Source of the DNA: an uncultured bacterium
GTDB taxonomy: Bacteria; Bacteroidota; Bacteroidia; Bacteroidales; Bacteroidaceae
Length of the DNA: 64,000 nt
Assembly: GCA_905215345.1 (NCBI GenBank)
Contig: CAJMPR010000002.1
Span: 310,001 to 374,000 of the forward strand
Reading direction: 5' to 3'
This document shows positions 7,321 through 15,878 of the stretch, piece after piece. The number at the start of each line of letters is the position of its first letter. Within the stretch, counting starts at the first letter, position 1. The notes below the pieces were generated by a model. That model searched no databases. It worked only from the letters and a program-made list of their open reading frames with translations, and was not told where the DNA came from. The translations under genes were made by a program, and so were the position numbers.

Positions 7321-8361
7321 ATGAAACGAACTTATTTACTGCTAATCTTTTGTGTTGCTTTCTGTGGCTTGAAAGCACAGTCCGATATAGATACTCTCAG
7401 GCTCTCTGCTTATCTGTCGCAGGTGGAAGATAGCAGCCGCTGCATGGGTTCTATAGCTGTTTTGAAAGACGGGAAATGTGTTTTTATCCGCAGGCTGGGA
7501 AAGAATCTTGTAGAGAAAGACCGGAATGTCAATACACCGCTTTACAGGGTAGGTTCAATAACAAAGATGTTTACGGCAGTTCTTATTTACCAGCAGGTTG
7601 AGAAAGGGACGATGAGCCTGGATGATAAACTGGCGGATTACTTTCCGGAAGTACCTCGTGCGCAGGATATCACCCTCTATCAACTGTTAGAGCATACAGC
7701 CGGATTGGGGAATTATATTTTGAAGGATAATATTTTACCTATGTGGACTTTCTCACCGGTGAGCCATGATGACATCATGCAGGAGATTGTCAGGCAGGGG
7801 ATTCTGTACGAGCCGGGCAAAGATTTCAAATACTCCAATAGCGGCTACTATCTGTTGGCGCGGATACTCGAAAAGAAGTTAGGAAAACCTTATACGGATA
7901 TAGTGGGGGAGTCTGTTATTGAACCGTTGGGGTTAAAACATACCCATTCGGGAATAGTAACTGCTCCTGATGTGTTACTTCCTTATTGTCAAAATGAATT
8001 GGGGGAATGGGTGGAAGTACCGGATTTCTATTTTCCGAATGTATCGGGAGTAGGAGATATTGTTTCCACTCCGGAGGATATCAATCTCTTTCTGCATGGT
8101 TTGTTTGCCGGAAAACTAATTTCACAGAAGCATCTGCAGATTATGAAACCTTATGGTACAGACCGTTGGGGCAGGGGAATGATGTGCATGCCTTACCGGG
8201 AACATATATATTGCGGACATAGCGGTGATACCTTTGGAATACACTCCATAGGGGTGTACAATGAGCAGGAAGACGTGGCGATAACCGTAAATGTTAATGC
8301 AGCGACGCTACCTTTCAATGAATTCCTGTTAGGGATATTCAAGAGTCTGTACGGAAAGTAA
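7321..8361 (+). CDS. Beta-lactamase-family serine hydrolase (penicillin-binding/esterase type)
   Basis: The 346-residue product starts with a Sec signal (MKRTYLLLIFCVAFCGLKAQ). The three catalytic elements of class C beta-lactamase-like enzymes are visible: SxxK as SITK in VGSITKMF (about residue 84), YxN as YSN in YSNSGYYLL (about 175), and an HxG triad as GHSGDTFG near the C-terminus. Family members are D-alanyl peptidases, esterases or amidases acting in the periplasm, and true beta-lactam resistance is uncommon in this subgroup. It stands alone between tmRNA and a convergent Fur-family gene. The substrate is unknown. Confidence 0.85.
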   Translation: MKRTYLLLIFCVAFCGLKAQSDIDTLRLSAYLSQVEDSSRCMGSIAVLKDGKCVFIRRLGKNLVEKDRNVNTPLYRVGSITKMFTAVLIYQQVEKGTMSLDDKLADYFPEVPRAQDITLYQLLEHTAGLGNYILKDNILPMWTFSPVSHDDIMQEIVRQGILYEPGKDFKYSNSGYYLLARILEKKLGKPYTDIVGESVIEPLGLKHTHSGIVTAPDVLLPYCQNELGEWVEVPDFYFPNVSGVGDIVSTPEDINLFLHGLFAGKLISQKHLQIMKPYGTDRWGRGMMCMPYREHIYCGHSGDTFGIHSIGVYNEQEDVAITVNVNAATLPFNEFLLGIFKSLYGK

Positions 8362-8373
8362 CGGTCGGCGGTA

Positions 8374-8805
8374 CTACTTTTTCTTCATCTTATCTGCGCA
8401 GTCCGGGCAAATCCCTTTCAGTACATAGTTGATACTGTTAAGCGTAAATCCTTCGGGCAGCTTCACTACCGGAGTAGGGATGTTTTTGAAACAGAAAGTT
8501 TTGTTACATTTTTCACAATGGAAGTGTGTGTGCAGGTCATTCACTTCGCAGGCGCAACTATCACTGCATACGGCATATTTAAAAGATCCTGTCCCGTCGT
8601 CAATGCTATGGACGAGCTGGTGGGAAAGGAAAAGCGTGATGGTGCGGAAGATAGTAGATTTATCTACCGTGTCAAGCGTGTTTTCCAAATCCAATAATGA
8701 TACGGAACGGCCTGCCTGCATCATAGCCTGCAATACCAGGATTCGTATGGCGGTAGGTTGTATATCTCTCTTTGTTAATAGGTTTACTATTTTATCTTTT
8801 TCCAT
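8374..8805 (-). CDS. Fur-family metal-responsive repressor (Zur-like)
   Basis: The 143-residue protein has the Fur layout: an N-terminal winged helix (ILVLQAMMQAG to DKSTIFRTITLF, with the STIFRT recognition helix), then a dimerisation/metal domain with THFHCEKCNKTF and a C-terminal CPDC pair forming the structural zinc site. ATG at 8805 is preferred over a TTG six bases upstream. It begins only 9 bases after the stop of the heavy-metal ATPase gene and is therefore co-transcribed with it. This suggests that it senses zinc or a related metal and controls the operon. A Zur or PerR assignment cannot be settled from sequence alone. Confidence 0.85.
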   Translation of the reverse strand: MEKDKIVNLLTKRDIQPTAIRILVLQAMMQAGRSVSLLDLENTLDTVDKSTIFRTITLFLSHQLVHSIDDGTGSFKYAVCSDSCACEVNDLHTHFHCEKCNKTFCFKNIPTPVVKLPEGFTLNSINYVLKGICPDCADKMKKK

Positions 8806-8814
8806 AATCAATCT

Positions 8815-10770
8815 CTATTTCATTAGTTTCTGTATGCGGATAGCATTCATTATCGCAATAAGGGCAACACCTACATCCGCAAAGACAGCTTCCCATAGTG
8901 TGGCTAATCCGCCTGCTCCCAGAATCAGTACAAGTAACTTAACCCCGAAAGCCAGTGAAATGTTTTGCCACACAATCCGTCGTGTCAGTCTGCCTGCACG
9001 AATGGCGGTCGCCACTTTGGAGGGTTGGTCGGTTTGGATAACCACATCGGCGGTTTCGATAGCTGCGTCACTACCCAGGCCACCCATGGCAATGCCCACA
9101 TGGCTCAACGCAAGTACAGGAGCATCGTTAATACCGTCGCCCACAAAAGCTATCCGGTTATCGGTATTCCGACGTAGTTCCTCAATGTGTTCCACTTTTC
9201 CGTCGGGCAACAGGTCGCCGAAAGCTTGTGTAACCCCCAGTCTTTCTGCAAAATTAGTGACAATAGTTTGTTTGTCGCCCGACAATATCTGAATATTATT
9301 GATATTTAATGCTTTCAAGTCTTTTATGGCTTTCAGAGAATCTTCTTTCAATGTGTCGGACAATAGGAGATAACCGGCATATTGATTTCCGATGGCACAT
9401 GTTACAATCGTATCGGCAATGGAAGAAAGTTCCTGCGGATATTCCACCCCGAACTTGGATAACAGGCGGGTGTTACCGACGAGGATGCGTGTTCCGTCAA
9501 TGTCGGTCATAAGCCCGTGACCGGCAATCTCCGTAACGTCCGTTGTAGGTAAGAATATAATGGAACGCTGCTTGGCATAGTCTGCAATAGCTTTGGCGAT
9601 GGGATGCGTACTATTGCGTTCTACCGATGCAACCAGTTGTACCAGTTTTTCTTCTGTAATATCCGGTTGAGGCAGACAGGATTGTACCTCAAAAGTACCT
9701 TTGGTTAATGTGCCCGTCTTGTCGAATACCACCGTATTGATTTTCGTAATGGCATCCAGGTAGTTACCACCTTTGAACAATACTCCTGCACGGGAGGCTG
9801 CACCGATACCACCGAAATATCCTAAGGGGATGCTTACGACCAAAGCACACGGGCAGGAGATAACCAGGAACACAAGTGCCCTGTACAGCCAATCGTTGAA
9901 GATGAACGTGAATTGTGCATCTATCAATGAATAGATAAAAGGGAGCAGTACGATAAGTACAGCCAGTCCGGTGACAATCGGTGTGTAGACACGGGCAAAT
10001 TTACGGATGAAAAGTTCTGCCGGAGCTTTACGTTCAGTAGCATTCTGCACCAACTCCAGTATGCGGGAGAGGGCGCTTTTCTCGAAAGGCTTGGTTACTT
10101 CCAGCCGGATGACTTTATCGGTGGCAATCATACCGGCAAGCACTTCTTCACCCTTGCGTATCATGCGGGGTACACTCTCGCCTGTCAGGGCGGATGTGTT
10201 GAAAGCGGCAACTTCGCCCAGCATGGTTCCATCCAATGGTACGCGCTCTCCGGGTTTTACCTCGATGATGTCGCCTACTTTCACTTTCCGGGGAGATTCG
10301 ATGAAGGAATCATTGTCTTTAATAACGGTTGCCGTTTCCGGTCTGACATCCAGCAATGCGCCTATATTACGTTTGGCTCTGCTTACAGCTTTGCTCTGGA
10401 ACAATTCTCCCAAAGAATAAAACAACATTACGGCCACTCCTTCGGGGTATTCTCCGATGTAAAAGGCGCCGAGTGTGGCAATCGACATAAGAGTAAATTC
10501 GCTGAAAATGTCTTTCTTCACTATACTTTCCCATGCCTCTTTGAGTACGGGCAGACCTACCGGAAGATAGGCCAGCAGATACCATGTAATTGATACATAG
10601 TCTTCCTGAAAGAAAGCAACACTGGTGGCTTTCAGCACTATTCCGCTAAAAAGTAAAAGGGCTGAAAGTAATATTCTCCAGTAATCTTTCACGAAATTGG
10701 AGTTCTCGGTTTTATTTGTAATGGCTGTCTGTTCCTGAGCACAGCAACATTTGCAATTCTGATGTCCCAT
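8815..10770 (-). CDS. P1B-type Zn/Cd/Co-exporting ATPase
   Basis: The 651-residue membrane ATPase has the metal-site motif SCPCALV in transmembrane segment 6, the phosphorylation site DKTGTLT, and the hinge GDGINDAPVL. The CPC motif plus an Asp in the last helix (FADVGVAL) is typical of the P1B-2 Zn/Cd/Pb class. The usual N-terminal metal-binding domain is replaced by a short Cys-rich peptide, CKCCC at residues 6-10. It pumps divalent soft metals out of the cytosol. It is first in an operon with the Fur-family gene, and a TATCTTTG box and a palindrome lie just upstream. Confidence 0.9.
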   Translation of the reverse strand: MGHQNCKCCCAQEQTAITNKTENSNFVKDYWRILLSALLLFSGIVLKATSVAFFQEDYVSITWYLLAYLPVGLPVLKEAWESIVKKDIFSEFTLMSIATLGAFYIGEYPEGVAVMLFYSLGELFQSKAVSRAKRNIGALLDVRPETATVIKDNDSFIESPRKVKVGDIIEVKPGERVPLDGTMLGEVAAFNTSALTGESVPRMIRKGEEVLAGMIATDKVIRLEVTKPFEKSALSRILELVQNATERKAPAELFIRKFARVYTPIVTGLAVLIVLLPFIYSLIDAQFTFIFNDWLYRALVFLVISCPCALVVSIPLGYFGGIGAASRAGVLFKGGNYLDAITKINTVVFDKTGTLTKGTFEVQSCLPQPDITEEKLVQLVASVERNSTHPIAKAIADYAKQRSIIFLPTTDVTEIAGHGLMTDIDGTRILVGNTRLLSKFGVEYPQELSSIADTIVTCAIGNQYAGYLLLSDTLKEDSLKAIKDLKALNINNIQILSGDKQTIVTNFAERLGVTQAFGDLLPDGKVEHIEELRRNTDNRIAFVGDGINDAPVLALSHVGIAMGGLGSDAAIETADVVIQTDQPSKVATAIRAGRLTRRIVWQNISLAFGVKLLVLILGAGGLATLWEAVFADVGVALIAIMNAIRIQKLMK

Positions 10771-10791
10771 AATCTCTTTTTATTTTTGATA

Positions 10792-10799
10792 CAAAGATA
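10792..10799 (-). promoter_or_regulatory. -7 promoter element of the metal ATPase operon
   Basis: The complement reads TATCTTTG at 10799-10792, 21 bases upstream of the ATPase ATG. Confidence 0.6.
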
Positions 10800-10811
10800 G
10801 GGGATGCGGAA

Positions 10812-10826
10812 TGCAACCAAGTTGCA
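10812..10826. promoter_or_regulatory. 15-bp palindrome, candidate operator of the Fur-family regulator
   Basis: TGCAAC-CAA-GTTGCA is a perfect 6-bp inverted repeat with a 3-bp centre, placed over the -33 region of the ATPase promoter. Its position and symmetry fit a dimeric repressor such as the Fur-family protein encoded in the same operon. Binding is inferred, not shown. Confidence 0.55.
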
Positions 10827-10895
10827 AAGGTTAAAAAAACAAGGAAATTCCAAAGAGGCTGAATAAAACTTTTAGGAGGAAATTTCAAACAGGCT

Positions 10896-11777
10896 CTAAA
10901 TATCCAGCATCTTCTTTTCTCTTTCCAGGTCCTTTTCGTTTAGCAATGGAGAAGGTACGGAGCACGTTTTAATGTAGTCTCCCGGCTGGCAAGTATAATT
11001 GTAATAAGGTATCTGTTCTTCAGAAAGGTTTTCCTTGGTGACGATTTCGCCTTTCAACTCCAGGAAGTCATCCATACTGGTACTATCTGAATGCTTAATG
11101 AAGATAATCCGCCGTGCAATAGGGTTACGGTTATAGTCTAGGCAGATATAAAGTCCTTTCAACATACGTGGAAAGTCGTACATGGGTAATTGCAGGTAAA
11201 TGGTGAATAATGCCATTTGCGGAGACTCCCGTTCGTTGAACATGATATAGGAATTTTGGTGATTATTGAAAAGACCTATGCCGAAGTGTGTGGTATTGTA
11301 GGCACTCATGTGTACTACCTTGACATAGTCGTTATTTTCGGATGCGGTGATAAGGTAAGGTTCTATTTTCAGTGCATTGGACGATGAAGAAAGGCTGTAA
11401 CTGATGTATATGCCGCTGTAATTGTAGATATCCTGTGAGGACCGGAGCATTTCTTCCGACATCATGTCCAGGAACGGATTATCTTTTTGCCCTGTGGCCG
11501 GAGCCGGTTCCAGTTCGAACAAGAGTTCTTTCAACTCTTTCAGATTGCCGAGAAGCCGCTTCTTGGATACATTGTTTACTTGCGAAAGTGCGTAATCCAA
11601 GGCTTCTTCTTCGGTATTCCCTTTCTTAATACAACTGATAAAGGTGGGCAGCACACTGGAGTATAATGAAGATAAAACACTGGCGGCCATATTGGTATGG
11701 TCGGCTATCTCTTTCATTTTTACACCCTTGTTACGCAGGTATTCAATACGTTTATAGATATCTAACAAATCGTTCAT
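10896..11777 (-). CDS. Uncharacterised protein with N-terminal helix-turn-helix-like region
   Basis: This 293-residue cytosolic protein is taken from ATG at 11777 (MNDLLDIYKRIEYLRNKG). Residues about 8-35 (IEYLRNKGVKMKEIADHTN) look like a short DNA-binding helix pair, while the rest (ISYSLSSSSNALKIEPY, MYDFPRMLKGLYICLDYN) is a mixed alpha/beta domain I do not recognise. No signal or membrane segment is seen. It is monocistronic and divergent from phnX, across a 187-base gap. A regulatory function is a guess based on the N-terminus. Confidence 0.65.
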   Translation of the reverse strand: MNDLLDIYKRIEYLRNKGVKMKEIADHTNMAASVLSSLYSSVLPTFISCIKKGNTEEEALDYALSQVNNVSKKRLLGNLKELKELLFELEPAPATGQKDNPFLDMMSEEMLRSSQDIYNYSGIYISYSLSSSSNALKIEPYLITASENNDYVKVVHMSAYNTTHFGIGLFNNHQNSYIMFNERESPQMALFTIYLQLPMYDFPRMLKGLYICLDYNRNPIARRIIFIKHSDSTSMDDFLELKGEIVTKENLSEEQIPYYNYTCQPGDYIKTCSVPSPLLNEKDLEREKKMLDI

Positions 11778-11931
11778 AAGGTTTATATATTGACTTAAAA
11801 ATGGCACAAAGGAAAACGTTGGCTGTTATGCCTTCATTACATTAATATTTCATTAATGTTACATTATAAGACCTTGGTTTTATGAAGATTATTAATAATA
11901 AGAATTCATTCCGGGTGTGTAGGTGCTACTC

Positions 11932-11939
11932 TATCTTTG
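11932..11939 (+). promoter_or_regulatory. -7 promoter element of phnX-phnW
   Basis: TATCTTTG at 11932-11939 lies 25 bases before the phnX ATG and gives a short leader. Confidence 0.55.
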
Positions 11940-11964
11940 CCCCAAAATAAACGGGATATTAAGT

Positions 11965-12756
11965 ATGAAAAAGATTGAATGTATTATTATGGATTGGGCA
12001 GGCACTGCGGTTGATTACGGTTGCTTTGCTCCGGTAGCCGCTTTCCTGAAAGCCTTTGAAGAAATCGGTATTACCATCACAATGGAACAGGCACGCCGTC
12101 CGATGGGTATGGCAAAGATAGATCATATCCGTGAATTGTTCAAGATGGAAGGAGTGGGAGAACGTTTTGAAGAACTGTATGGCCGTACCTGGACAGAGGA
12201 GGATGTGATTGCCATGAACAAGAAGTTCGAAGGCTATCTGTTTGCTTCATTGGCAGATTATACCACACCCATTCCCGGAGTCATCGACACACTTGCCGGA
12301 CTGAAAGCACAAGGTCTTAAAATCGGCTCTACTACCGGTTATACAAAGGCGATGATGAACGTCGTTCTGCCTAATGCTTGTGCCAAAGGATATGCAACTG
12401 ATAATTGTGTTACTCCGGACGGATTGCCCGGTGGACGTCCATATTCTTACATGATTTATAAAAATATGATTGATCTTGGTGTTTCTTCCGCTGATTCTGT
12501 CCTGAAATACGGTGACACCATTGCTGATATAAAAGAAGGTATCAATGCCAAAGTATGGACAGTGGGAGTTGTGCTCGGCAGTAATGAAATGGGGTTGACC
12601 CAAGAAGAAGTTGCCATGATGTCTGCTATGGAGTTGGAAAGCCGTAAAACGGAAGTTCGTCGCCGGATGCTGGATGCAGGTGCTCATTTTGTGGTAGATA
12701 ACATTGAGGAGCTTCCTATTGTAATAGAAAAAATAAACAAGAATTTGAATAATTGA
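11965..12756 (+). CDS. phnX: Phosphonoacetaldehyde hydrolase
   Basis: The 263-residue HAD-superfamily enzyme splits phosphonoacetaldehyde into acetaldehyde and phosphate. The nucleophile is Asp10 in MDWAGTAVDYG, and the Schiff-base lysine is Lys51 in MGMAKIDHI, both hallmarks of PhnX and not of ordinary HAD phosphatases. KYGDTIADIKEG supplies the C-terminal acid motif. ATG at 11965 is chosen because the upstream extension would start ahead of the promoter box. phnW follows after 50 bases, so the pair converts 2-aminoethylphosphonate to acetaldehyde, alanine and phosphate. No phosphonate transporter lies nearby. Confidence 0.93.
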   Translation: MKKIECIIMDWAGTAVDYGCFAPVAAFLKAFEEIGITITMEQARRPMGMAKIDHIRELFKMEGVGERFEELYGRTWTEEDVIAMNKKFEGYLFASLADYTTPIPGVIDTLAGLKAQGLKIGSTTGYTKAMMNVVLPNACAKGYATDNCVTPDGLPGGRPYSYMIYKNMIDLGVSSADSVLKYGDTIADIKEGINAKVWTVGVVLGSNEMGLTQEEVAMMSAMELESRKTEVRRRMLDAGAHFVVDNIEELPIVIEKINKNLNN

Positions 12757-12806
12757 ATCATCGGCATAACTTCCTTTTTAACGAATTAATTGATAAACTT
12801 GAAAAT

Positions 12807-13892
12807 ATGAAACCATATATTTTATTAACCCCCGGCCCTCTTACTACTTCTGAAACTGTAAAAGAAGCCATGTTGACCGATTGGTGTACATGGGATGCGG
12901 ATTATAATGTACACATTGTTGAGGAAATACGCAAGTCACTCGTGGCAATGGCTACCGGCAATACCGATGAATACACTTCTGTACTTTTGCAAGGTAGCGG
13001 AACATATTGTGTGGAAGCTGTAATAGGGAGCGCGATAAAACCGGGCGATAAACTTCTTATTCTCAGTAACGGTGCTTATGGCGACCGTATGGGAAATATA
13101 GCAGAGTATCATGGTATAGACTATGATATGCTGGCTTTTGAGGAGACTGAACAAGTCTCTGTTGATTACCTGGATGATTATCTGGCACACAATGCGGAAA
13201 TCACTCATGTATCCGTAGTGCATTGTGAAACGACGACAGGTGTGCTGAATCCTTTGAAAGAAATTGCGCATATTGTCAAGATGCACGGAAAGAAACTGAT
13301 TGTGGATGCCATGAGCAGCTTTGGCGGTGTGCCTCTGGATGTACAGGAACTGGGTATTGATTTCTTGATTAGCAGTGCCAACAAGTGTATCCAGGGTGTT
13401 CCGGGATTTGGTTTTATCATTGCACGTAAGTCGGAACTAATGCACTGTAAAGGAGTGTCCAAATCTCTTTCTCTTGATATGTACGACCAATGGGAAGCTA
13501 TGGAAAAGGGACATGGAAAATGGCGTTTTACTTCTCCTACCCATGTGGTCCGTGCTTTCAAACAAGCTATGGATGAGTTGGAGGCAGAAGGTGGAGTGGA
13601 AGCACGTCATAAGAGATATTGCGAGAATCATGATGTTTTGGTAAACGGAATGCGTTCCCTTGGTTTCCAAACACTGCTCTCTGACGAAATGCAATCACCT
13701 GTCATCACTTCTTTTCTTTATCCGAATGCCGGCTTCAATTTCAACTTTTTCTATACACAACTGAAAGAAAGAGGTTTCGTAATTTATCCGGGAAAGATTT
13801 CACAGGCCGATACATTCCGTATCGGTAACATTGGAGATGTGTATCCGGAGGACTTCAAACGATTGATTGAAGCAATCAGGGAATGTAAATAA
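12807..13892 (+). CDS. phnW: 2-aminoethylphosphonate--pyruvate transaminase
   Basis: The 361-residue fold-type I aminotransferase opens with LLTPGPLTTS, the signature of the alanine-glyoxylate/AEP transaminase group. The PLP lysine is in SSANKCIQG (about residue 190) and the cofactor-binding aspartate is in LIVDAMSSFGG. It moves the amino group of 2-aminoethylphosphonate to pyruvate, producing phosphonoacetaldehyde for PhnX. ATG at 12807 gives the family length; the extra upstream codons overlap the phnX stop region and are not conserved in character. In Bacteroides such phosphonates may come from the cell's own capsule or lipids; that link is inference. Confidence 0.93.
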   Translation: MKPYILLTPGPLTTSETVKEAMLTDWCTWDADYNVHIVEEIRKSLVAMATGNTDEYTSVLLQGSGTYCVEAVIGSAIKPGDKLLILSNGAYGDRMGNIAEYHGIDYDMLAFEETEQVSVDYLDDYLAHNAEITHVSVVHCETTTGVLNPLKEIAHIVKMHGKKLIVDAMSSFGGVPLDVQELGIDFLISSANKCIQGVPGFGFIIARKSELMHCKGVSKSLSLDMYDQWEAMEKGHGKWRFTSPTHVVRAFKQAMDELEAEGGVEARHKRYCENHDVLVNGMRSLGFQTLLSDEMQSPVITSFLYPNAGFNFNFFYTQLKERGFVIYPGKISQADTFRIGNIGDVYPEDFKRLIEAIRECK

Positions 13893-13962
13893 CAGTCAAA
13901 AAGAACGGGAGGATAAGCAACAATTATCAGGGGGTAATCGTTGTTAGGTTCAGAATAAATTA

Positions 13963-13970
13963 TATCTTTG
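13963..13970 (+). promoter_or_regulatory. -7 promoter element of the L,D-transpeptidase gene
   Basis: TATCTTTG at 13963-13970 precedes the ATG at 14031 by about 60 bases. Confidence 0.55.
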
Positions 13971-14030
13971 TTCGTAGAATCAGGTATTCATGAAGATTCT
14001 GGATCCGATTACGAACTTAAATTTATCTTT

Positions 14031-15059
14031 ATGAAGCGATTCTCCTTTCTTGCCTGTGTGGCTATATCTTTAGTTCTTGCCGGATGCACTAACCGGCAGG
14101 AACAATTTTTTCCTCCGGTCGTACGCGAACCTGAACCTGTAGATACCGTTGCCGTCGTGCCGAAACTTCCTTTCAAAGAAAAGCCGCTGACTGCTGCCGA
14201 TGTCACCCTTACCAAAGACCTCCTTTATGACCAATATACTTTGAAAGATACCTATCCTTATAAAGATACAGTGCGCTCTTTCAAATGGGATGTCATTCGT
14301 AACTGTTTGGCTTATATTGAAAATATGCAGCAGGATACAGTTAAATGGGTGGTATTGCAGAATTATAAGAACCTGAACCGGGAAGCTCCGCTGGTTCGTA
14401 AGTTTGTGCGTGACGCCTACCGTCGTGTTGCCGATACGTTGGGGGTGGAACGCTATCAATCGGTACCGTTGTATCTACCCGGCGATACTTTGGTGCCCGA
14501 ACGTTATGGGCGGGATGGAACTCTGGCCTATCTGCTGGGTGAAGAAGGAAGTTTTGACCGGATATATCCCATTACCTTAGAGGAAGAATGGCTGGCTCCA
14601 CGGCGTTATCTGAAGCAATTGGATGACAGTATCGTTTTCAATCATGTGATTTTTATAGACAGGCTTGATCAGAATATCACTACTTTGGAACGGGTTGGTA
14701 AGGGTGAATGGAAGATACGCAGCATGAATCCTTCCACTACCGGACGCCATGCTCCGCCTTATGCACAGGAAACTCCGCTGGGCATGTACCTGCTTCAGGA
14801 AAAGAAATCGCGCATGGTCTTTCTAAAGGACGGTTCGGCGGCAACCGGTGGTTATGCTCCCTATGCCAGTCGTTTTACCAATGGCGCTTATATTCACGGA
14901 GTACCGGTTAACGTGCCGCGTACGGCAATGATAGAGTACAGTTGGTCATTGGGTACAACGCCCCGTTCGCACATGTGTGTACGGAATGCTACCTCGCATG
15001 CCAAGTTTGTGTTCGACTGGGCTCCCACCGGACATTCCCTCGTTGTGGTTATAGAATAG
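14031..15059 (+). CDS. L,D-transpeptidase (YkuD-type) lipoprotein with an altered SHxC motif
   Basis: The 342-residue product starts MKRFSFLACVAISLVLAGC, a lipoprotein signal. The C-terminal YkuD region contains YIHGVPVN and, 26 residues later, RSHMCVRNATS, matching the catalytic HG...SHGC(V)RN pattern except that the Gly before Cys is Met. Such enzymes form 3-3 peptidoglycan cross-links or attach proteins to murein. The N-terminal half (about 60-190) is a helical/mixed region unfamiliar to me. A second YkuD-fold gene follows after 82 bases. The presence of Cys and His suggests activity, but the Met substitution leaves some doubt. Confidence 0.8.
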   Translation: MKRFSFLACVAISLVLAGCTNRQEQFFPPVVREPEPVDTVAVVPKLPFKEKPLTAADVTLTKDLLYDQYTLKDTYPYKDTVRSFKWDVIRNCLAYIENMQQDTVKWVVLQNYKNLNREAPLVRKFVRDAYRRVADTLGVERYQSVPLYLPGDTLVPERYGRDGTLAYLLGEEGSFDRIYPITLEEEWLAPRRYLKQLDDSIVFNHVIFIDRLDQNITTLERVGKGEWKIRSMNPSTTGRHAPPYAQETPLGMYLLQEKKSRMVFLKDGSAATGGYAPYASRFTNGAYIHGVPVNVPRTAMIEYSWSLGTTPRSHMCVRNATSHAKFVFDWAPTGHSLVVVIE

Positions 15060-15141
15060 TTTTTGCTTTTTAACTATCTGTGTGATAGATGTATGGATAA
15101 AAGCTGTAATTTTGCCATCGTTATTTCCCTGTTCTAAAAAT

Positions 15142-15840
15142 ATGCATCGATTTTGGTTATCCGTTTTATTCTTGTTTTTTCCTTGCTTTCTGTTCTTTGG
15201 AAGTAAGTCGTCTGTTTGCACGGCAGAAGTACCGGATGCTGCCTTAGTAGAAAGGGCGGAAGCCTGTGCCGAGTTATATCGTTCCATGCAATTGGAAGGA
15301 ATGGTTAATTGGAAAGCTTTTCGCCTGGCGGTTGCCGGATTTTATAAAATAGAGAATCGTAAACGTGAGATTCTGACATTGATTGATTTTTCCCGCCCTT
15401 CTACCGAGAAACGGCTCTTTGTATTCGATATGAAACAGCGCAAACTTCTTTTCTCCTCTGTCGTTTCGCATGGCAAGAACAGCGGTGAGAATTATGCAAC
15501 TTCTTTTTCCAATGAATACGGTTCCTATAAAAGTTCATTGGGCTTCTATCTTACAGAATCTACTTATCAGGGCAAGAATGGATATTCACTTATTCTGGAC
15601 GGACTTGAAAAAGGTATTAACGACCGTGCCCGGGAACGCGCCATCGTGATGCATGGAGCTGCTTACGCTAATCCTTCGGTAGTGAGTAAAGGCGGACGTT
15701 TAGGCAGAAGTTTCGGCTGTCCGGCAGTACCGCAGAAAATATCCCGTCCTATCATTGACACCATCAAAGGTGGAAGCGTGATGTATATTTATGCTGAAAC
15801 TCCCGATTATCTGGCACATAGTTCCGTATTAAAAGGATGA
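15142..15840 (+). CDS. Murein L,D-transpeptidase catalytic domain family protein (YkuD_2)
   Basis: The 232-residue exported protein begins with a long hydrophobic signal (MHRFWLSVLFLFFPC). The YkuD_2 layout is visible: LIDFSRPSTEKRLFVFD, then VSHGKNSGE, the catalytic His in IVMHGAAYA and the nucleophile Cys in GRSFGCPAVP. Members of this family act on or bind peptidoglycan in the periplasm. ATG at 15142 is chosen over an earlier frame start at 15082 because the signal begins there. It probably shares transcription with the preceding L,D-transpeptidase and is followed after 38 bases by dinB. Confidence 0.85.
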   Translation: MHRFWLSVLFLFFPCFLFFGSKSSVCTAEVPDAALVERAEACAELYRSMQLEGMVNWKAFRLAVAGFYKIENRKREILTLIDFSRPSTEKRLFVFDMKQRKLLFSSVVSHGKNSGENYATSFSNEYGSYKSSLGFYLTESTYQGKNGYSLILDGLEKGINDRARERAIVMHGAAYANPSVVSKGGRLGRSFGCPAVPQKISRPIIDTIKGGSVMYIYAETPDYLAHSSVLKG

Positions 15841-15878
15841 ATAAAAATTAGTGTAACTTTGTATCGGAAGTTAATAAG

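Noticed and set aside
8429..9292. 287-codon plus-strand frame
   Set aside because: It is antisense to the Fur-family gene and the ATPase, both well supported; the frame is a codon-bias shadow.
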